Positions 42,545-51,319 of a stretch of 64,000 nucleotides of DNA are shown here, in pieces. This DNA comes from Nocardioides hwasunensis (GTDB lineage Bacteria; Actinomycetota; Actinomycetes; Propionibacteriales; Nocardioidaceae): NCBI RefSeq assembly GCF_014779665.1, contig NZ_JACXYY010000004.1, positions 248,001 to 312,000 of the forward strand, in the 5' to 3' direction. Made by a program: the position numbers and the translations under genes. Within the stretch, counting starts at the first letter, position 1; the number at the start of each line of letters is the position of its first letter. Below the pieces are notes generated by a model. That model was not told the DNA's origin and made no database searches. It saw nothing but the letters and a program-made list of their open reading frames with translations.

Positions 42545-43321
42545 GTGCCCCGATCCGTGCCCGGCAGCACCGCCGACCACCTGCGCGCCCTGGTCGAGCG
42601 GGCGGCCACCGACGACGACCCGGTCTCGACGCGACTGCGCACCGCGATGGCCGGGGAGTCACCCGCACGGTTCCGCGACCGGCTGCTGCTCGAGCGCGCG
42701 GCCCACCTCACCCGCGCCACCTGTCGCACCCTCCAGGACATCGCGGCCGACTGCGGCTTCCGAGGCTACGACGTGTTCGTCCGCGCCTTCCGCCGCGAGC
42801 TCGGCGCCTCGCCGTCGCAGTGGCGTGCCGACCCGACGTCGGGGGCCATCGACGCACCCGGCGAGGTCCACTTCCAGCCGCCCGACGGGCTCCGGCTCCC
42901 GGCGAGATCCAGGATGGACGGCACGGACCTGGTCGTCGACCTGGTCGAGCAGCACGTGCGCACCCTCGGCGACCTCGTCGACGCCGCGGGGGACGACCCC
43001 GCGCTGCGGTCTCTGCTCACGCAGCTCGTCGGCCGGCTGGAGCGGCTCACCGCGCTCGTGCACGAGACGGCGCACGACGTGCCGGTCGACCTCGACGCGG
43101 AGCCGCTGCGGGCGAGGCTCGACCGGATCGGCCCCGACTACGTCGCCACGGTCGGGCTGCTCGGGGCCGCGGGGCGCTTCGACGAGGCGCTCGTCGACTC
43201 CTTCTCCCCCGCGCCGACGCTGATGACGCTCGGCGACATGGTGAGCGACGTGGTCACCGACGCGGGCGGTCTGCTGCGCGCCGCGCGCGCCCGGCTGGCA
43301 CAGTGCCGGCCGGGCGCGTGA
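42545..43321 (+). CDS. AraC-type regulator with N-terminal DNA-binding domain
   Basis: A 258-residue protein. The AraC/XylS helix-turn-helix pair is at the N-terminus (residues about 10-95), with the family end CRTLQDIAADCGFRGYDVFVRAFRRELGASPSQWR. In most AraC regulators this domain is C-terminal. The rest (about 110-258) is helical (LVVDLVEQHVRTLGDLVDAAGDDPALRSLL ... TLMTLGDMVSDVVTDAGGLLRAARARL) and resembles a DinB-like bundle, possibly a ligand sensor. The target is unknown. The end approaches the converging VOC gene within 20 bases. Confidence 0.82.
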   Translation: MPRSVPGSTADHLRALVERAATDDDPVSTRLRTAMAGESPARFRDRLLLERAAHLTRATCRTLQDIAADCGFRGYDVFVRAFRRELGASPSQWRADPTSGAIDAPGEVHFQPPDGLRLPARSRMDGTDLVVDLVEQHVRTLGDLVDAAGDDPALRSLLTQLVGRLERLTALVHETAHDVPVDLDAEPLRARLDRIGPDYVATVGLLGAAGRFDEALVDSFSPAPTLMTLGDMVSDVVTDAGGLLRAARARLAQCRPGA

Positions 43322-43340
43322 GCGAGCCGGCCCGGAGCGA

Positions 43341-43709
43341 TCAGGCCCGGTCGTGGAGCGTCACGTGGTAGCCGTCGGGGTCGGCGAAGGTGAAGGTGCG
43401 GCCGAAGGGGCCGTCGATGGGCGCGGCGACGATCGGGTGGCCGTCGGCGGCCAGCGCGTCGTGGATGTCCTGGACGCCGCTCGCGTGGAACCAGAGGGCC
43501 ACGCCCAGACCCGGCTGGGCGACGGCGTCGAGGTCGGTGCCGGGGACGAGGTCGCGCACCGCGAAGGCGATGGGCTCGGTCGCGAAGACGACCGCGTGCG
43601 GCGGGCCCGCCGGCGAGCGGACGAGCCCGAGGTAGTGCTCGTAGAACCGCTGCGACGCGTCGAGGTCGCGCACCTGCAGCGAGATGAAGTCGGGTCCGGT
43701 GACCGCCAT
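43341..43709 (-). CDS. VOC-superfamily (glyoxalase-like) protein
   Basis: A 122-residue metal-dependent enzyme or binding protein with two beta-alpha-beta-beta-beta units: DFISLQVRDLDASQRFYEHYLGL at the start and VALWFHASGVQDIHDAL ... GRTFTFADPDGYHVTLHD at the end. Members include glyoxalases, dioxygenases and antibiotic-resistance proteins. ATG 43709 has AAGGAG six bases upstream. It is divergent from a MarR regulator, and two TGTCAG-N4-CTGACA palindromes fill the space between, so it is probably repressed by that regulator. Confidence 0.88.
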   Translation of the reverse strand: MAVTGPDFISLQVRDLDASQRFYEHYLGLVRSPAGPPHAVVFATEPIAFAVRDLVPGTDLDAVAQPGLGVALWFHASGVQDIHDALAADGHPIVAAPIDGPFGRTFTFADPDGYHVTLHDRA

Positions 43710-43722
43710 GTCGTTCTCCTTG

Positions 43723-43738
43723 TGTCAGTTATCTGACA
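43723..43738. promoter_or_regulatory. MarR operator 1
   Basis: TGTCAG-TTAT-CTGACA, a perfect palindrome between the divergent VOC and MarR genes, just upstream of the VOC ribosome binding site and overlapping its likely -10 region. Confidence 0.75.
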
Positions 43739-43747
43739 CGGAGGCTA

Positions 43748-43763
43748 TGTCAGAATACTGACA
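43748..43763. promoter_or_regulatory. MarR operator 2
   Basis: TGTCAG-AATA-CTGACA, a second copy centred 25 bases from the first. Its last base is the A of the MarR start codon, so binding would block both initiation of transcription and a leaderless start. Confidence 0.75.
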
Positions 43764-44200
43764 TGGGTCAAGACGCGATCGACCTCGAGACGTCACTGGG
43801 GTACGCGCTGAAGGAAGCGTCGAGCGGTCTCCGCACCGCGATGGAGGAGGTGCTGCGCCCGCTCGGCATGACCATCACGCACTACTCGTGCCTCGAGCTG
43901 CTGTCGCAGCGCCCCGGGCTGTCCAGCTCGGAGCTCGCGCGCGGTGCGTTCGTCACCCGTCAGTCGATGCACGTGCTGCTGCAGCACCTCGAGCGCGAGG
44001 GCCACGTCGCCCGGCCCGACGAGGCCCGGGTCGGCAAGGTCCTGCCGGCACGCCTCACCGCACGCGGGCACGCACGACTGGCGCAGGCCACCGCTGCGGT
44101 TCGCGGCGTCGAGGTGCGGATGACCGCCGGCATGACGGACGCGGAGCGGGCCGACGCGTTCCGGCTCCTGCGGACCATGGTCCGCAACCTGCAGCAGTGA
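43763..44200 (+). CDS. MarR-family transcriptional regulator
   Basis: A 145-residue winged-helix repressor. Helices LGYALKEASSGLRTAMEEVLRPLGMTITHYSCLELL lead to the DNA-recognition region GLSSSELARGAFVTRQSMHVLLQHLEREGHVARPDEARVGKVLPARLTARG, with the wing at VGKVLPARLT. A C-terminal dimerisation helix ends RTMVRNLQQ. It is divergent from the VOC gene, with twin operators between. The start codon overlaps operator 2, which implies tight autoregulation. Confidence 0.92.
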   Translation: MGQDAIDLETSLGYALKEASSGLRTAMEEVLRPLGMTITHYSCLELLSQRPGLSSSELARGAFVTRQSMHVLLQHLEREGHVARPDEARVGKVLPARLTARGHARLAQATAAVRGVEVRMTAGMTDAERADAFRLLRTMVRNLQQ

Positions 44201-44206
44201 CCGGCC

Positions 44207-45514
44207 TCAGCGCCGGTAGCGCGCGACCCTGGGCGCGATCTTGCGCACGACCTTGGCGTTGTCGGTGACCGCGCCGACGCCGAGCGGCTGTCCGTTGTAG
44301 GTGGTGGTGGGACTGGAGAACCACGGCAGCCGGACGCAGGTGTAGACCTGCGCGTCCTCGCACGGGGCGTAGTAGCCCATCACCGTGAGGTAGCCGCCCG
44401 CCACGTTGTAGAAGGCATAGGAGTAGGGGATCTTCGAGTCGTGGCTGACGCCCTCGTAGCCGATGTGGTCCGCACCGAGGTTGTGGCCGATCTCGTGCGT
44501 GGCGACGAGGTAGGGCATGCAGCTGTAGAAGCTCGTCGAGAACGCAAGAGCCGGATGGGTCTGCCGCACCGACAGCGGCAGGTTGCCCGCTCCGCACACG
44601 TCGTACTGCGAGCCGGTGGTGAACAGGTGCACCAGGTCCGCACGATGCTTGCCCCGCGCCCGGTGGAGGTTGTCGAAGCGCCCGTCGCGCGGCTTGAACA
44701 GCCGGTTGAGGTTGGTGATCGCGTCGGCACTCTCCTTGCCCGCGGCCTTGACCAGGCCCTGGTAGCGCACGGTGACCCGGAGACCGGAGTTGCGGAAGGT
44801 CTCGTTGGTCTGCGAGACGACGAGGGCGGCCGCCGCCTTGAGCTGCGCCTTGCCGCCCGCCTCGGCACGAGCAGCCCTGGTGTAGGCGAACAGCACGTTG
44901 ATCTTCGCCTTGCGGGCGGCTCGCCGCTCACGTGGCGCCGCATCACGGCGTGCCGCCGGACGCTCGTCGTGACCGAGGTGCGACGCGGTGATCGTGTCGG
45001 CTCCCTCGGCGCCGCGGCGCGGTTCCACCTCGGACCACCAGTAGCCGCCGTCGTCGGTCTGTGTCAGGGAGTAGATGCCCGCCGGGGAGATCAGCGACCC
45101 GCGATACACGCCGCCGGCACGCACCAGCGAGAAAGAGCTCAGCCGGTCGCCGTCCAGGGCTCCGGCCCACGCGATCTGGTCGCCGTCGTGGTCGACCGTG
45201 TCGATCCTGACGTGACCGACGCGTCCGGCCAGCGGCAGCGTGAGGCGCTGTCCCTGGGCCCGCGAGGGAAGTGCGCCCGCGTGCAGCCTCACCCGCACGT
45301 GGTCACCGACGATGCCCCGGGGCCGGGTCTGGCCCAGCCCGGTGCCTGCCACCTCGGTGAGCAGCGCCCGCGCGGTCGCGGAGGCGGCCGAGGCGCCGGC
45401 CTTCCCCGCAGCCGTCGGCACACCGGTCATCGAGGACGCGGGCGCTGCCACGGCGAGCGACAGTGCCGCGGCCAGGATGCCGGCGAGCCGTGGAGCGGAC
45501 ATGAGCATGGACAT
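44207..45514 (-). CDS. Secreted metzincin zinc metalloprotease
   Basis: A 435-residue exported protease. A Sec signal (residues 1-28), then a prodomain-like region of about 175 residues, then a catalytic domain beginning near KINVLFAYTRAA. The zinc site HEIGHNLGADH is at 340-350, with a Met-turn YLTVMGYY about 30 residues later, so it is a metzincin of the reprolysin/adamalysin-like group (M12B or related bacterial families). Cysteines in YDVCGAGN, FYSCMPY, APCED and YTCVRL may form disulfides. ATG 45514 has GGGGG about seven bases upstream. The substrate is unknown. Confidence 0.88.
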   Translation of the reverse strand: MSMLMSAPRLAGILAAALSLAVAAPASSMTGVPTAAGKAGASAASATARALLTEVAGTGLGQTRPRGIVGDHVRVRLHAGALPSRAQGQRLTLPLAGRVGHVRIDTVDHDGDQIAWAGALDGDRLSSFSLVRAGGVYRGSLISPAGIYSLTQTDDGGYWWSEVEPRRGAEGADTITASHLGHDERPAARRDAAPRERRAARKAKINVLFAYTRAARAEAGGKAQLKAAAALVVSQTNETFRNSGLRVTVRYQGLVKAAGKESADAITNLNRLFKPRDGRFDNLHRARGKHRADLVHLFTTGSQYDVCGAGNLPLSVRQTHPALAFSTSFYSCMPYLVATHEIGHNLGADHIGYEGVSHDSKIPYSYAFYNVAGGYLTVMGYYAPCEDAQVYTCVRLPWFSSPTTTYNGQPLGVGAVTDNAKVVRKIAPRVARYRR

Positions 45515-45567
45515 CAGGGACCCCCGGTGCGTGTGGATGACGAGGACCGTACCGCGGGCGGCGGGGC

Positions 45568-45984
45568 TCAGCCGTCGGTCGTCTTCTCCGTCGTCCGCTC
45601 GGCTGCCTTCGCCGCGTCGTAGAGCACCATCACCTCGTCGACGGTGGTGGCGACCGCGTCACCGAAGACGTGGGGGTTGCGTCGCTCCATCTTGGCGATG
45701 ACGCCGCGGGCCACGTCGTCGAGCGTGAACTGTCCCGCCTCCTCCGCGATCACCGCGTGGATCACGACCTGGAGCAGGAGGTCACCGAGCTCGTCGCACA
45801 GCGCGGCGGGGTCGCCGGACTCGATCGCCTCGACCACCTCCTCGGCCTCCTCCCGCACGTAGGGGATGAGCGAGGTGTGCGTCTGCTCGCGCTTCCAGGG
45901 ACACTCACGCTGCAGTCGCCGCATCTGGTCGGCGAAGGCCTCGAGGGACGAGCCCTCACCCGGTCGCGGTGCGGGCGTCGTCAT
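45568..45984 (-). CDS. mazG: MazG-family nucleoside triphosphate pyrophosphohydrolase (single domain)
   Basis: A 138-residue protein with one MazG domain: RECPWKREQTHTSLIPYVREEAEEVVEAI, the metal-binding glutamates in EEAEEVVEAIE, and CDELGDLLLQVVIHAVIAEE, which supplies the ExxD pair. Closing ARGVIAKMERRNPHVFGD is standard. It has only one of the two repeats found in E. coli MazG (263 residues) and lacks the N-terminal lead of mycobacterial MazG. It hydrolyses non-canonical NTPs to NMP and PPi. It follows the SurA-like lipoprotein gene by 13 bases. Confidence 0.92.
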   Translation of the reverse strand: MTTPAPRPGEGSSLEAFADQMRRLQRECPWKREQTHTSLIPYVREEAEEVVEAIESGDPAALCDELGDLLLQVVIHAVIAEEAGQFTLDDVARGVIAKMERRNPHVFGDAVATTVDEVMVLYDAAKAAERTTEKTTDG

Positions 45985-45997
45985 CGGGACCGGCCGC

Positions 45998-46693
45998 TCA
46001 GCCGCAGCGGTGCTCGAGGGGCAGCGTGGCGGCGTACGCCGCGTCGGGCTCCTCGTTGAGCCCGTCCTTCGCCGTCTTGCTGACGGCCACGGAGGTGTTC
46101 GTGTCGATCGGCGAGAGCACCCCGTCGACACTCTCGAGGCCGTAGCGCGGGTCGATGTCGATGCCGTTGGCTGCCGGCCACGTGTTGAACACCTCGGCGC
46201 CGGCCTGGGTGATCTGCTCCTCGGTGGGGTCGGGGTTGCCCTGGTCCGCGAGGACGATCTTGCCGACCTGGCCGACGACGTCGTTGGCCAGCGCGTTGGC
46301 GGTGGTGAGCTCCAGGTAGGTGTCCTGCACGTCCTCGGGCAGCGCGGCGACGCTGCCGCGGCTCTGGGAGACGGCGTTCTGGTAGGTCGATCCCGGCTCG
46401 ACGTCGTAGTCGGCGGCGACCTGCAGCGCCTGCGCGCGCAGCGTCAGCAGCTGGACGGTGCCCTGCCGCACGAAGCCCATCGGCAGCACCGTGCCGCTGG
46501 CGGCGAACTGGTCGCCGAGGGCCGTGCACATCTCGCCCGCCGCCTGGTCGACCTGCCGGACGGTGATCTCGTCGTCGCCGACCTTGACCGCGACCCCCGG
46601 CGACGCGCTCCCGCACCCGGTCAGGAGCAGTCCGACGACCACCGTCGTCGCGGCCGTCATCAGGCGGGGCCCGACCTTGCTGTGCTGCCTCAC
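45998..46693 (-). CDS. SurA N-terminal-like lipoprotein
   Basis: A 231-residue lipoprotein. GTG 46693 is preferred (AAGGAG six bases upstream) over GTG 46699, whose TGA overlap is with mfd. Lipobox LLTGC, acylated cysteine at residue 27. The mature part begins with a SurA/PpiC-type N-terminal helical domain (VAVKVGDDEITVRQVDQAAGEMC), but no parvulin domain follows, so it is probably a chaperone-like protein without isomerase activity. It ends in a cysteine near the C-terminus (LEHRCG). The mfd-lipoprotein-mazG order recurs in actinobacteria. Confidence 0.82.
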   Translation of the reverse strand: MRQHSKVGPRLMTAATTVVVGLLLTGCGSASPGVAVKVGDDEITVRQVDQAAGEMCTALGDQFAASGTVLPMGFVRQGTVQLLTLRAQALQVAADYDVEPGSTYQNAVSQSRGSVAALPEDVQDTYLELTTANALANDVVGQVGKIVLADQGNPDPTEEQITQAGAEVFNTWPAANGIDIDPRYGLESVDGVLSPIDTNTSVAVSKTAKDGLNEEPDAAYAATLPLEHRCG

Positions 46694-46695
46694 GG

Positions 46696-49600
46696 TCACT
46701 CCTTGCTCGAGGTGGCGGGTGTCCCGGGCGCCGGGACGTCGATGATGTCGTCGATCACACCGCGGGCCCATTCAAGCAGGGCCACTCCCGACACCGGTTG
46801 CACGGGGAAGCCGCTGCTCTGGGGTCGCGGCACGAGGATGGTGCTGACCGGCGCCTTGACGACGCTGCGCGGGTGCAGCCGCTGGAGGCGTACGACGCGG
46901 GACTCGGGCAGGTCGACCGGCGCGAACCGGACGTACTTGCCCGCCACCGTCACCTCCTTCACGCCGGCCTGGCGGCAGCGCGCCCGGAAGCGGGCGACGA
47001 ACAGCAGCGACTCCACGACCTCGGGGGGAGCGCCGTAGCGGTCGACCAGCTCGGCACGGACCTCGTCGACGTCGGCGTCGGTGCGCACCTCGGCGAGGCG
47101 CTTGTAGATCTCCAGGCGCAACCGCTCGCTGGGGATGTAGTCGTGCGGCAGGTGGGCGTCGACCGGCAGCTCGATGCGCACCTCGCCCAGCTCCTCCTCG
47201 CCACCGCCTCCCTTGAAGTCGGCCACGGCCTCCCCGACGAGCCGGACGTAGAGGTCGAACCCGACGTCGGCGATGTGGCCGGACTGCTCGCCGCCGAGCA
47301 GGTTGCCGGCCCCGCGGATCTCCAGGTCCTTCATCGCGATGGCCATGCCGCCGCCGAGGTCGGAGTGCTGGGCGAGGGTCGCGAGGCGCTCGTGGGCGGT
47401 CTCGGTCATCGGCTTCTCGGCCGGGTAGAGGAAGTAGGCGTAGGCGCGCTCGCGGGACCGACCGACCCGGCCGCGCAGCTGGTGGAGCTGGGAAAGGCCG
47501 AGCGTGTCCGAGCGCTCGATGATCATCGTGTTGGCGTTGGACACGTCGAGACCGCTCTCCACGATGGTCGTGCAGACCAGCACGTCGAAGCTCTTCTCCC
47601 AGAAGTCGAGCATGACCTGCTCGAGGGCGTGCTCGCCCATCTGTCCGTGCGCCGTCGCGACCCGCGCCTCGGGCACCAGCTCGCGGATCCGGGCGGCCGC
47701 CTTCTCGATCGACTGCACCCGGTTGTGGATGTAGAAGACCTGGCCCTCGCGCAGCAGCTCGCGGCGCACGGCCGCGACGACCTGGCGGTCCTCGTAGGCG
47801 CCCACGTAGGTGAGGACCGGGTGCCGCTCCTCCGGCGGCGTGGTGATCGTCGACATCTCACGGATGCCCGTCACCGCCATCTCGAGGGTGCGCGGGATCG
47901 GCGTCGCGCTCATCGACAGCACGTCGACGGACGTGCGCATCCGCTTCATCTGCTCCTTGTGCTCGACGCCGAAGCGCTGCTCCTCGTCGACGATGATCAG
48001 ACCGAGGTCCTTCATCTTGATCTCGGGGTTGAGCAGGCGGTGGGTGCCGACCACGATGTCGACCGAGCCGTCGGTCAGTCCGGCGATGACCTCCTTGGCC
48101 TCCTTGTCGGTCTGGAAGCGCGACAGGCCCTTGATGACGACCGGGAAGCCCGTCATCCGCTCCGAGAAGGTCGACATGTGCTGGGTCACCAGCAGCGTCG
48201 TCGGCACCAGCACGGCGACCTGCTTGCCGTCCTGCACGGCCTTGAACGCCGCCCGCACCGCGATCTCGGTCTTGCCGTAGCCGACGTCGCCGCACACGAG
48301 CCGGTCCATCGGCACGACCTGTCGCATGTCGGCCTTCACCTCGTCGACCGTGGTCAGCTGGTCGACGGTCTCGGTGAAGGGGAAGGCGTCCTCGAGCTCA
48401 CGCTGCCACGGGGTGTCGGGCCCGTAGGCGTAGCCCTTCGTGGCCTGCCGAGCGGCGTAGAGCTTGATGAGCTCGGCGGCGATCTCGCGGACCGCCCGGC
48501 GTGCCTTGTTCTTGCGCTTGGTCCAGTCGCCGCCGCCGAGGCGGTCCAGGCTCGGGTTCTCGCCGCCGACGTAGCGGGTGACCTGGTCGAGCGTGTCGGC
48601 CGGGACGTAGAGCATGTCGTTGGGGCCGCCGCGCTTGCTGGCGCCGTACTCCAGCACGAGGTACTCGCGCACCGCGCCACCGATCTCGCGCTGCTTCATC
48701 TCGACGAAGCGACCCACTCCGTGCTGCTCGTGCACGACGTAGTCGCCGGCCTTGAGCTCGAGCGGGTCGATCTGCTTCTTGCGACGCGTGGGCATCTTGC
48801 GCATGTCGCGCGTGGACGTCTTCTGGCCCGAGAGGTCGTCGCCGGTGACGATCGCGAGCCGGGCCTCGTCGTCGACGAGACCGTTGACGACGGCTCCGCA
48901 GGTCACCGTGACGACACCCGGGTCGGCGGTGTCGCCCTCCTCGACGAGGCGGGCGGCGATGTCGTTCTCCCCGAGCAGCTCGACGAAGCGCTGGGCCGGG
49001 CCGTGGCCGGCGTGGACCACGACGACCTCGAGGCCCTCGGTGACCCAGCCGCGGATGTCGTCGACGGCCTTCTGCAGGTCGCCGCGGTAGGCCTCGGCGG
49101 GGTGCGTGGGCAGCGCGCGCGCCGGCACACCGGCAGTCTCCGCGTCGGCGACCGCGTCGCCCGGCTCGTCGGTGTCGATGCCGAAGGGCGACACCGACCA
49201 CCAGGCATGGCCGAGGCCCAGCGCGTGCAGCCGCACGTCGGCGATCTCGCGGTACGACGCGGCGCCGAGGTCGATCGGCGCGGTGCCACCACCGGCCGCA
49301 GCAGCCCACGACGCCCCGAGGAACTCCTCGCTCGTCGCGACGAGGTCGTGGGCGCGGGTGCGGGCGCGCTCGGGGTCGAGGACCAGCACCGTGGTGTCGC
49401 CCGGCATCAGGTCGACGAGCAGCTCCATCGAGTCCACGAGCACCGGTGCCAGGGACTCCATGCCCTCGACCGCGATGCCGGCCGCCATCTTGTCGGTGAG
49501 CTCGAGCAGCTGCGGGTGCGCCTCGCCGAGCTCGGCAGCGCGACGGCGCACGTCGTCGGTGAGCAGCAGCTCGCGGCACGGCGGCGCCCACAGGCGCTCC

Positions 49601-50277
49601 ACCGTCTCGAGCGTGCGCTGGTCGGCGACGGAGAAGGCACGGATCTCCTCGACGTCGTCACCCCAGAACTCCACGCGCAGCGGGTGCTCCTCGGTGGGCG
49701 GGAAGACGTCGACGATGCCACCGCGCACCGCGAACTCTCCACGGCGCTCGACCATGTCGACGCGGGAGTACGCCGCCTCGGCCAGGCCGCGCACGACCTC
49801 CTCGAGCGGTCGCGACTCGCCCGGCGCCAGCTCGACCGGCGCGATGTCGGCCAGGCCGGGGACCTGCGGCTGGAGCAGGCTGCGGATCGGCGCGACGACG
49901 ACCCGGAGCGGTCCGTTGCTGGCGTCGGTGCCGGGGTGGCGCAGCCGCCGCAGCACGGCGAGCCGCCGACCGACGGTGTCGCTGCGCGGGCTGAGCCGCT
50001 CGTGCGGGAGCGTCTCCCAGCTCGGGTAGTAGGCGACCGTGTCGGGGTCGACGAGGTCGGCCAGCTCCTCGACGAGGTCCTCCGCCTCCCGCGAGGTCGC
50101 GGTCACCGCGAGCACGGTGCGGCCGCGCTCGACCAGGCCGTGCACCACGAACGGCCGGACCGCGCCCGGACCCGTCAGGTCGAGCGCGGACTGCAGCGCG
50201 GCATCGGCCAGCGCGCCGCCGAGCGTGGGCGCGGACACGAGGCGGCCGGCGACGGCGAGGAGGGGGGTGGACGACAC
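46696..50277 (-). CDS. mfd: Transcription-repair coupling factor
   Basis: A 1193-residue translocase that removes stalled RNA polymerase from DNA lesions and recruits UvrA. A UvrB-like N-terminal module includes LPHERLSPRSDTVGRRLAVLRRL and VDVFPPTEEHPLRVEFWGDDVEEIR. The RNA-polymerase-interacting domain begins near AGDYVVHEQHGVGRFVEMKQREIGG. The helicase domain has Walker A GDVGYGKTEIAVRAAF, DEEQRFG as the DEXH motif, SMSATPIPRTLEMA, and QLRGRVGRS as motif VI. The TRG region and C-terminal domain complete it. GTG 50277 is chosen; a TTG seven codons upstream is possible. Length is normal for the family. Confidence 0.97.
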   Translation of the reverse strand: MSSTPLLAVAGRLVSAPTLGGALADAALQSALDLTGPGAVRPFVVHGLVERGRTVLAVTATSREAEDLVEELADLVDPDTVAYYPSWETLPHERLSPRSDTVGRRLAVLRRLRHPGTDASNGPLRVVVAPIRSLLQPQVPGLADIAPVELAPGESRPLEEVVRGLAEAAYSRVDMVERRGEFAVRGGIVDVFPPTEEHPLRVEFWGDDVEEIRAFSVADQRTLETVERLWAPPCRELLLTDDVRRRAAELGEAHPQLLELTDKMAAGIAVEGMESLAPVLVDSMELLVDLMPGDTTVLVLDPERARTRAHDLVATSEEFLGASWAAAAGGGTAPIDLGAASYREIADVRLHALGLGHAWWSVSPFGIDTDEPGDAVADAETAGVPARALPTHPAEAYRGDLQKAVDDIRGWVTEGLEVVVVHAGHGPAQRFVELLGENDIAARLVEEGDTADPGVVTVTCGAVVNGLVDDEARLAIVTGDDLSGQKTSTRDMRKMPTRRKKQIDPLELKAGDYVVHEQHGVGRFVEMKQREIGGAVREYLVLEYGASKRGGPNDMLYVPADTLDQVTRYVGGENPSLDRLGGGDWTKRKNKARRAVREIAAELIKLYAARQATKGYAYGPDTPWQRELEDAFPFTETVDQLTTVDEVKADMRQVVPMDRLVCGDVGYGKTEIAVRAAFKAVQDGKQVAVLVPTTLLVTQHMSTFSERMTGFPVVIKGLSRFQTDKEAKEVIAGLTDGSVDIVVGTHRLLNPEIKMKDLGLIIVDEEQRFGVEHKEQMKRMRTSVDVLSMSATPIPRTLEMAVTGIREMSTITTPPEERHPVLTYVGAYEDRQVVAAVRRELLREGQVFYIHNRVQSIEKAAARIRELVPEARVATAHGQMGEHALEQVMLDFWEKSFDVLVCTTIVESGLDVSNANTMIIERSDTLGLSQLHQLRGRVGRSRERAYAYFLYPAEKPMTETAHERLATLAQHSDLGGGMAIAMKDLEIRGAGNLLGGEQSGHIADVGFDLYVRLVGEAVADFKGGGGEEELGEVRIELPVDAHLPHDYIPSERLRLEIYKRLAEVRTDADVDEVRAELVDRYGAPPEVVESLLFVARFRARCRQAGVKEVTVAGKYVRFAPVDLPESRVVRLQRLHPRSVVKAPVSTILVPRPQSSGFPVQPVSGVALLEWARGVIDDIIDVPAPGTPATSSKE

Positions 50278-50503
50278 CGGGGGTCCCTTCGAGAGCAACA
50301 GAACGACCCCCGGATCCGCGAGGAACGGGGGGTGCTGAGAGTCTACGACCGGTGCCCGACAGCGGCGCGCCGAGTGCGTCCACCACTACCCGGAAGCGGG
50401 GGTGTTTGCACCGGGCGTCACACGGGTATCACTCACCTCAGCACCCGTTGCGTGGGCAGCGGGACCACCCAGAGAAGTTCACCTGAGAGGAACACGGGGA
50501 CAC
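50278..50503. other. Intergenic region between mfd and the secreted paralogue pair
   Basis: On the minus strand TAGACT (about 60 bases before the mfd start) is a possible -10 with a leader that can form a CCCCCG/CGGGGG hairpin. On the plus strand GAGAGG and GGGGA precede ATG 50504. No coding sequence of its own is evident. Confidence 0.4.
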
Positions 50504-51205
50504 ATGCGTATCAACCGTCTCGTCGCCGGCACCGTCAGTGCCGGCCTGCTCGGCCTCGCGCCGATCGCCATCGCCGCACCCAGCCACGCCACCGAGAACC
50601 GCACCGCCGCGGTCGTGGCGACGCCCAGTGCGCCGGCGCTCACCCTCGGTGACGACTTCAGCGTCAGCGTCACCGTGACCGACACCGCCGACGGCTCCAG
50701 CGTCTACAACGGCACCTCGACCCTCTACGCGCTCGCACCCGGCGCCGCCGAGTACGCCCCGGTCGCCACCGGCACCTCGGCCTCGAGCTCGTTCTTCGAC
50801 GTCAAGCCGAAGACCAACACCACCTACAAGGTCGTCTACAGCGGCTACACCGCCACCTCGACCTACCAGAACAACTACGCGGTGGCGGAGTCCGCGCCGT
50901 TCACCGTGGGCGTCGCGCGCAAGCTCGTCATCAAGAACCCGCGCGGCACCTTCATCAAGGGCAAGGTCAAGCCCAAGTACGCGAAGAAGAAGATCGTGAT
51001 CCAGAAGAAGGTCGGCAAGAAGTGGAAGAAGTTCCGCACGCTGAAGACCAACAAGAAGAGCGCGTTCCAGACCACGCTGCCGGCCTCGAAGAAGCGCACC
51101 TTCTTCCGGTTCATCGTCAAGGGCAACGCGAAGTACATCGACACGGTCGCTGAGGGCTCGACGATCAGCTACCGCTCGGCATCGCCGCGGGTCACCCTGG
51201 GCTGA
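50504..51205 (+). CDS. Secreted Ig-like protein with a lysine-rich C-terminal domain
   Basis: A 233-residue protein with a Sec signal (residues 1-30, cleaved near SHATE). The first half is an Ig-like or Big-type beta domain (ALTLGDDFSVSVTVTDTADGSSVYNG). The second half is extremely basic (KPKYAKKKIVIQKKVGKKWKK) in a beta-sandwich context, a form found at the C-termini of other secreted proteins here. ATG 50504 has GGGGA and GAGAGG upstream. A shorter-lysine paralogue follows after 114 bases, so the pair arose by tandem duplication. Binding to anionic cell-wall polymers is inference. Confidence 0.75.
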   Translation: MRINRLVAGTVSAGLLGLAPIAIAAPSHATENRTAAVVATPSAPALTLGDDFSVSVTVTDTADGSSVYNGTSTLYALAPGAAEYAPVATGTSASSSFFDVKPKTNTTYKVVYSGYTATSTYQNNYAVAESAPFTVGVARKLVIKNPRGTFIKGKVKPKYAKKKIVIQKKVGKKWKKFRTLKTNKKSAFQTTLPASKKRTFFRFIVKGNAKYIDTVAEGSTISYRSASPRVTLG

Positions 51206-51230
51206 CCACCCGACCTGCTGTTCCACGCGC

Positions 51231-51268
51231 GACGGCGCATCGCTCACAACTTTGAGCGGTGCGCCGTC
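51231..51268 (+). terminator. Hairpin terminator between the tandem paralogues
   Basis: Arms GACGGCGCA/TGCGCCGTC and inner CGCTCA/TGAGCG around CAACTT. It separates the two paralogues into distinct transcripts. Confidence 0.7.
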
Positions 51269-51319
51269 GTCGTACGTCTGACACAGTGCCGCCATCACCC
51301 CCTCAGAGAGGACCCGGAC

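Noticed and set aside
46798..50652. A 1284-codon plus-strand frame
   Set aside because: It lies wholly antisense to mfd and has no ribosome binding site or domain; high GC content makes long shadow frames common.
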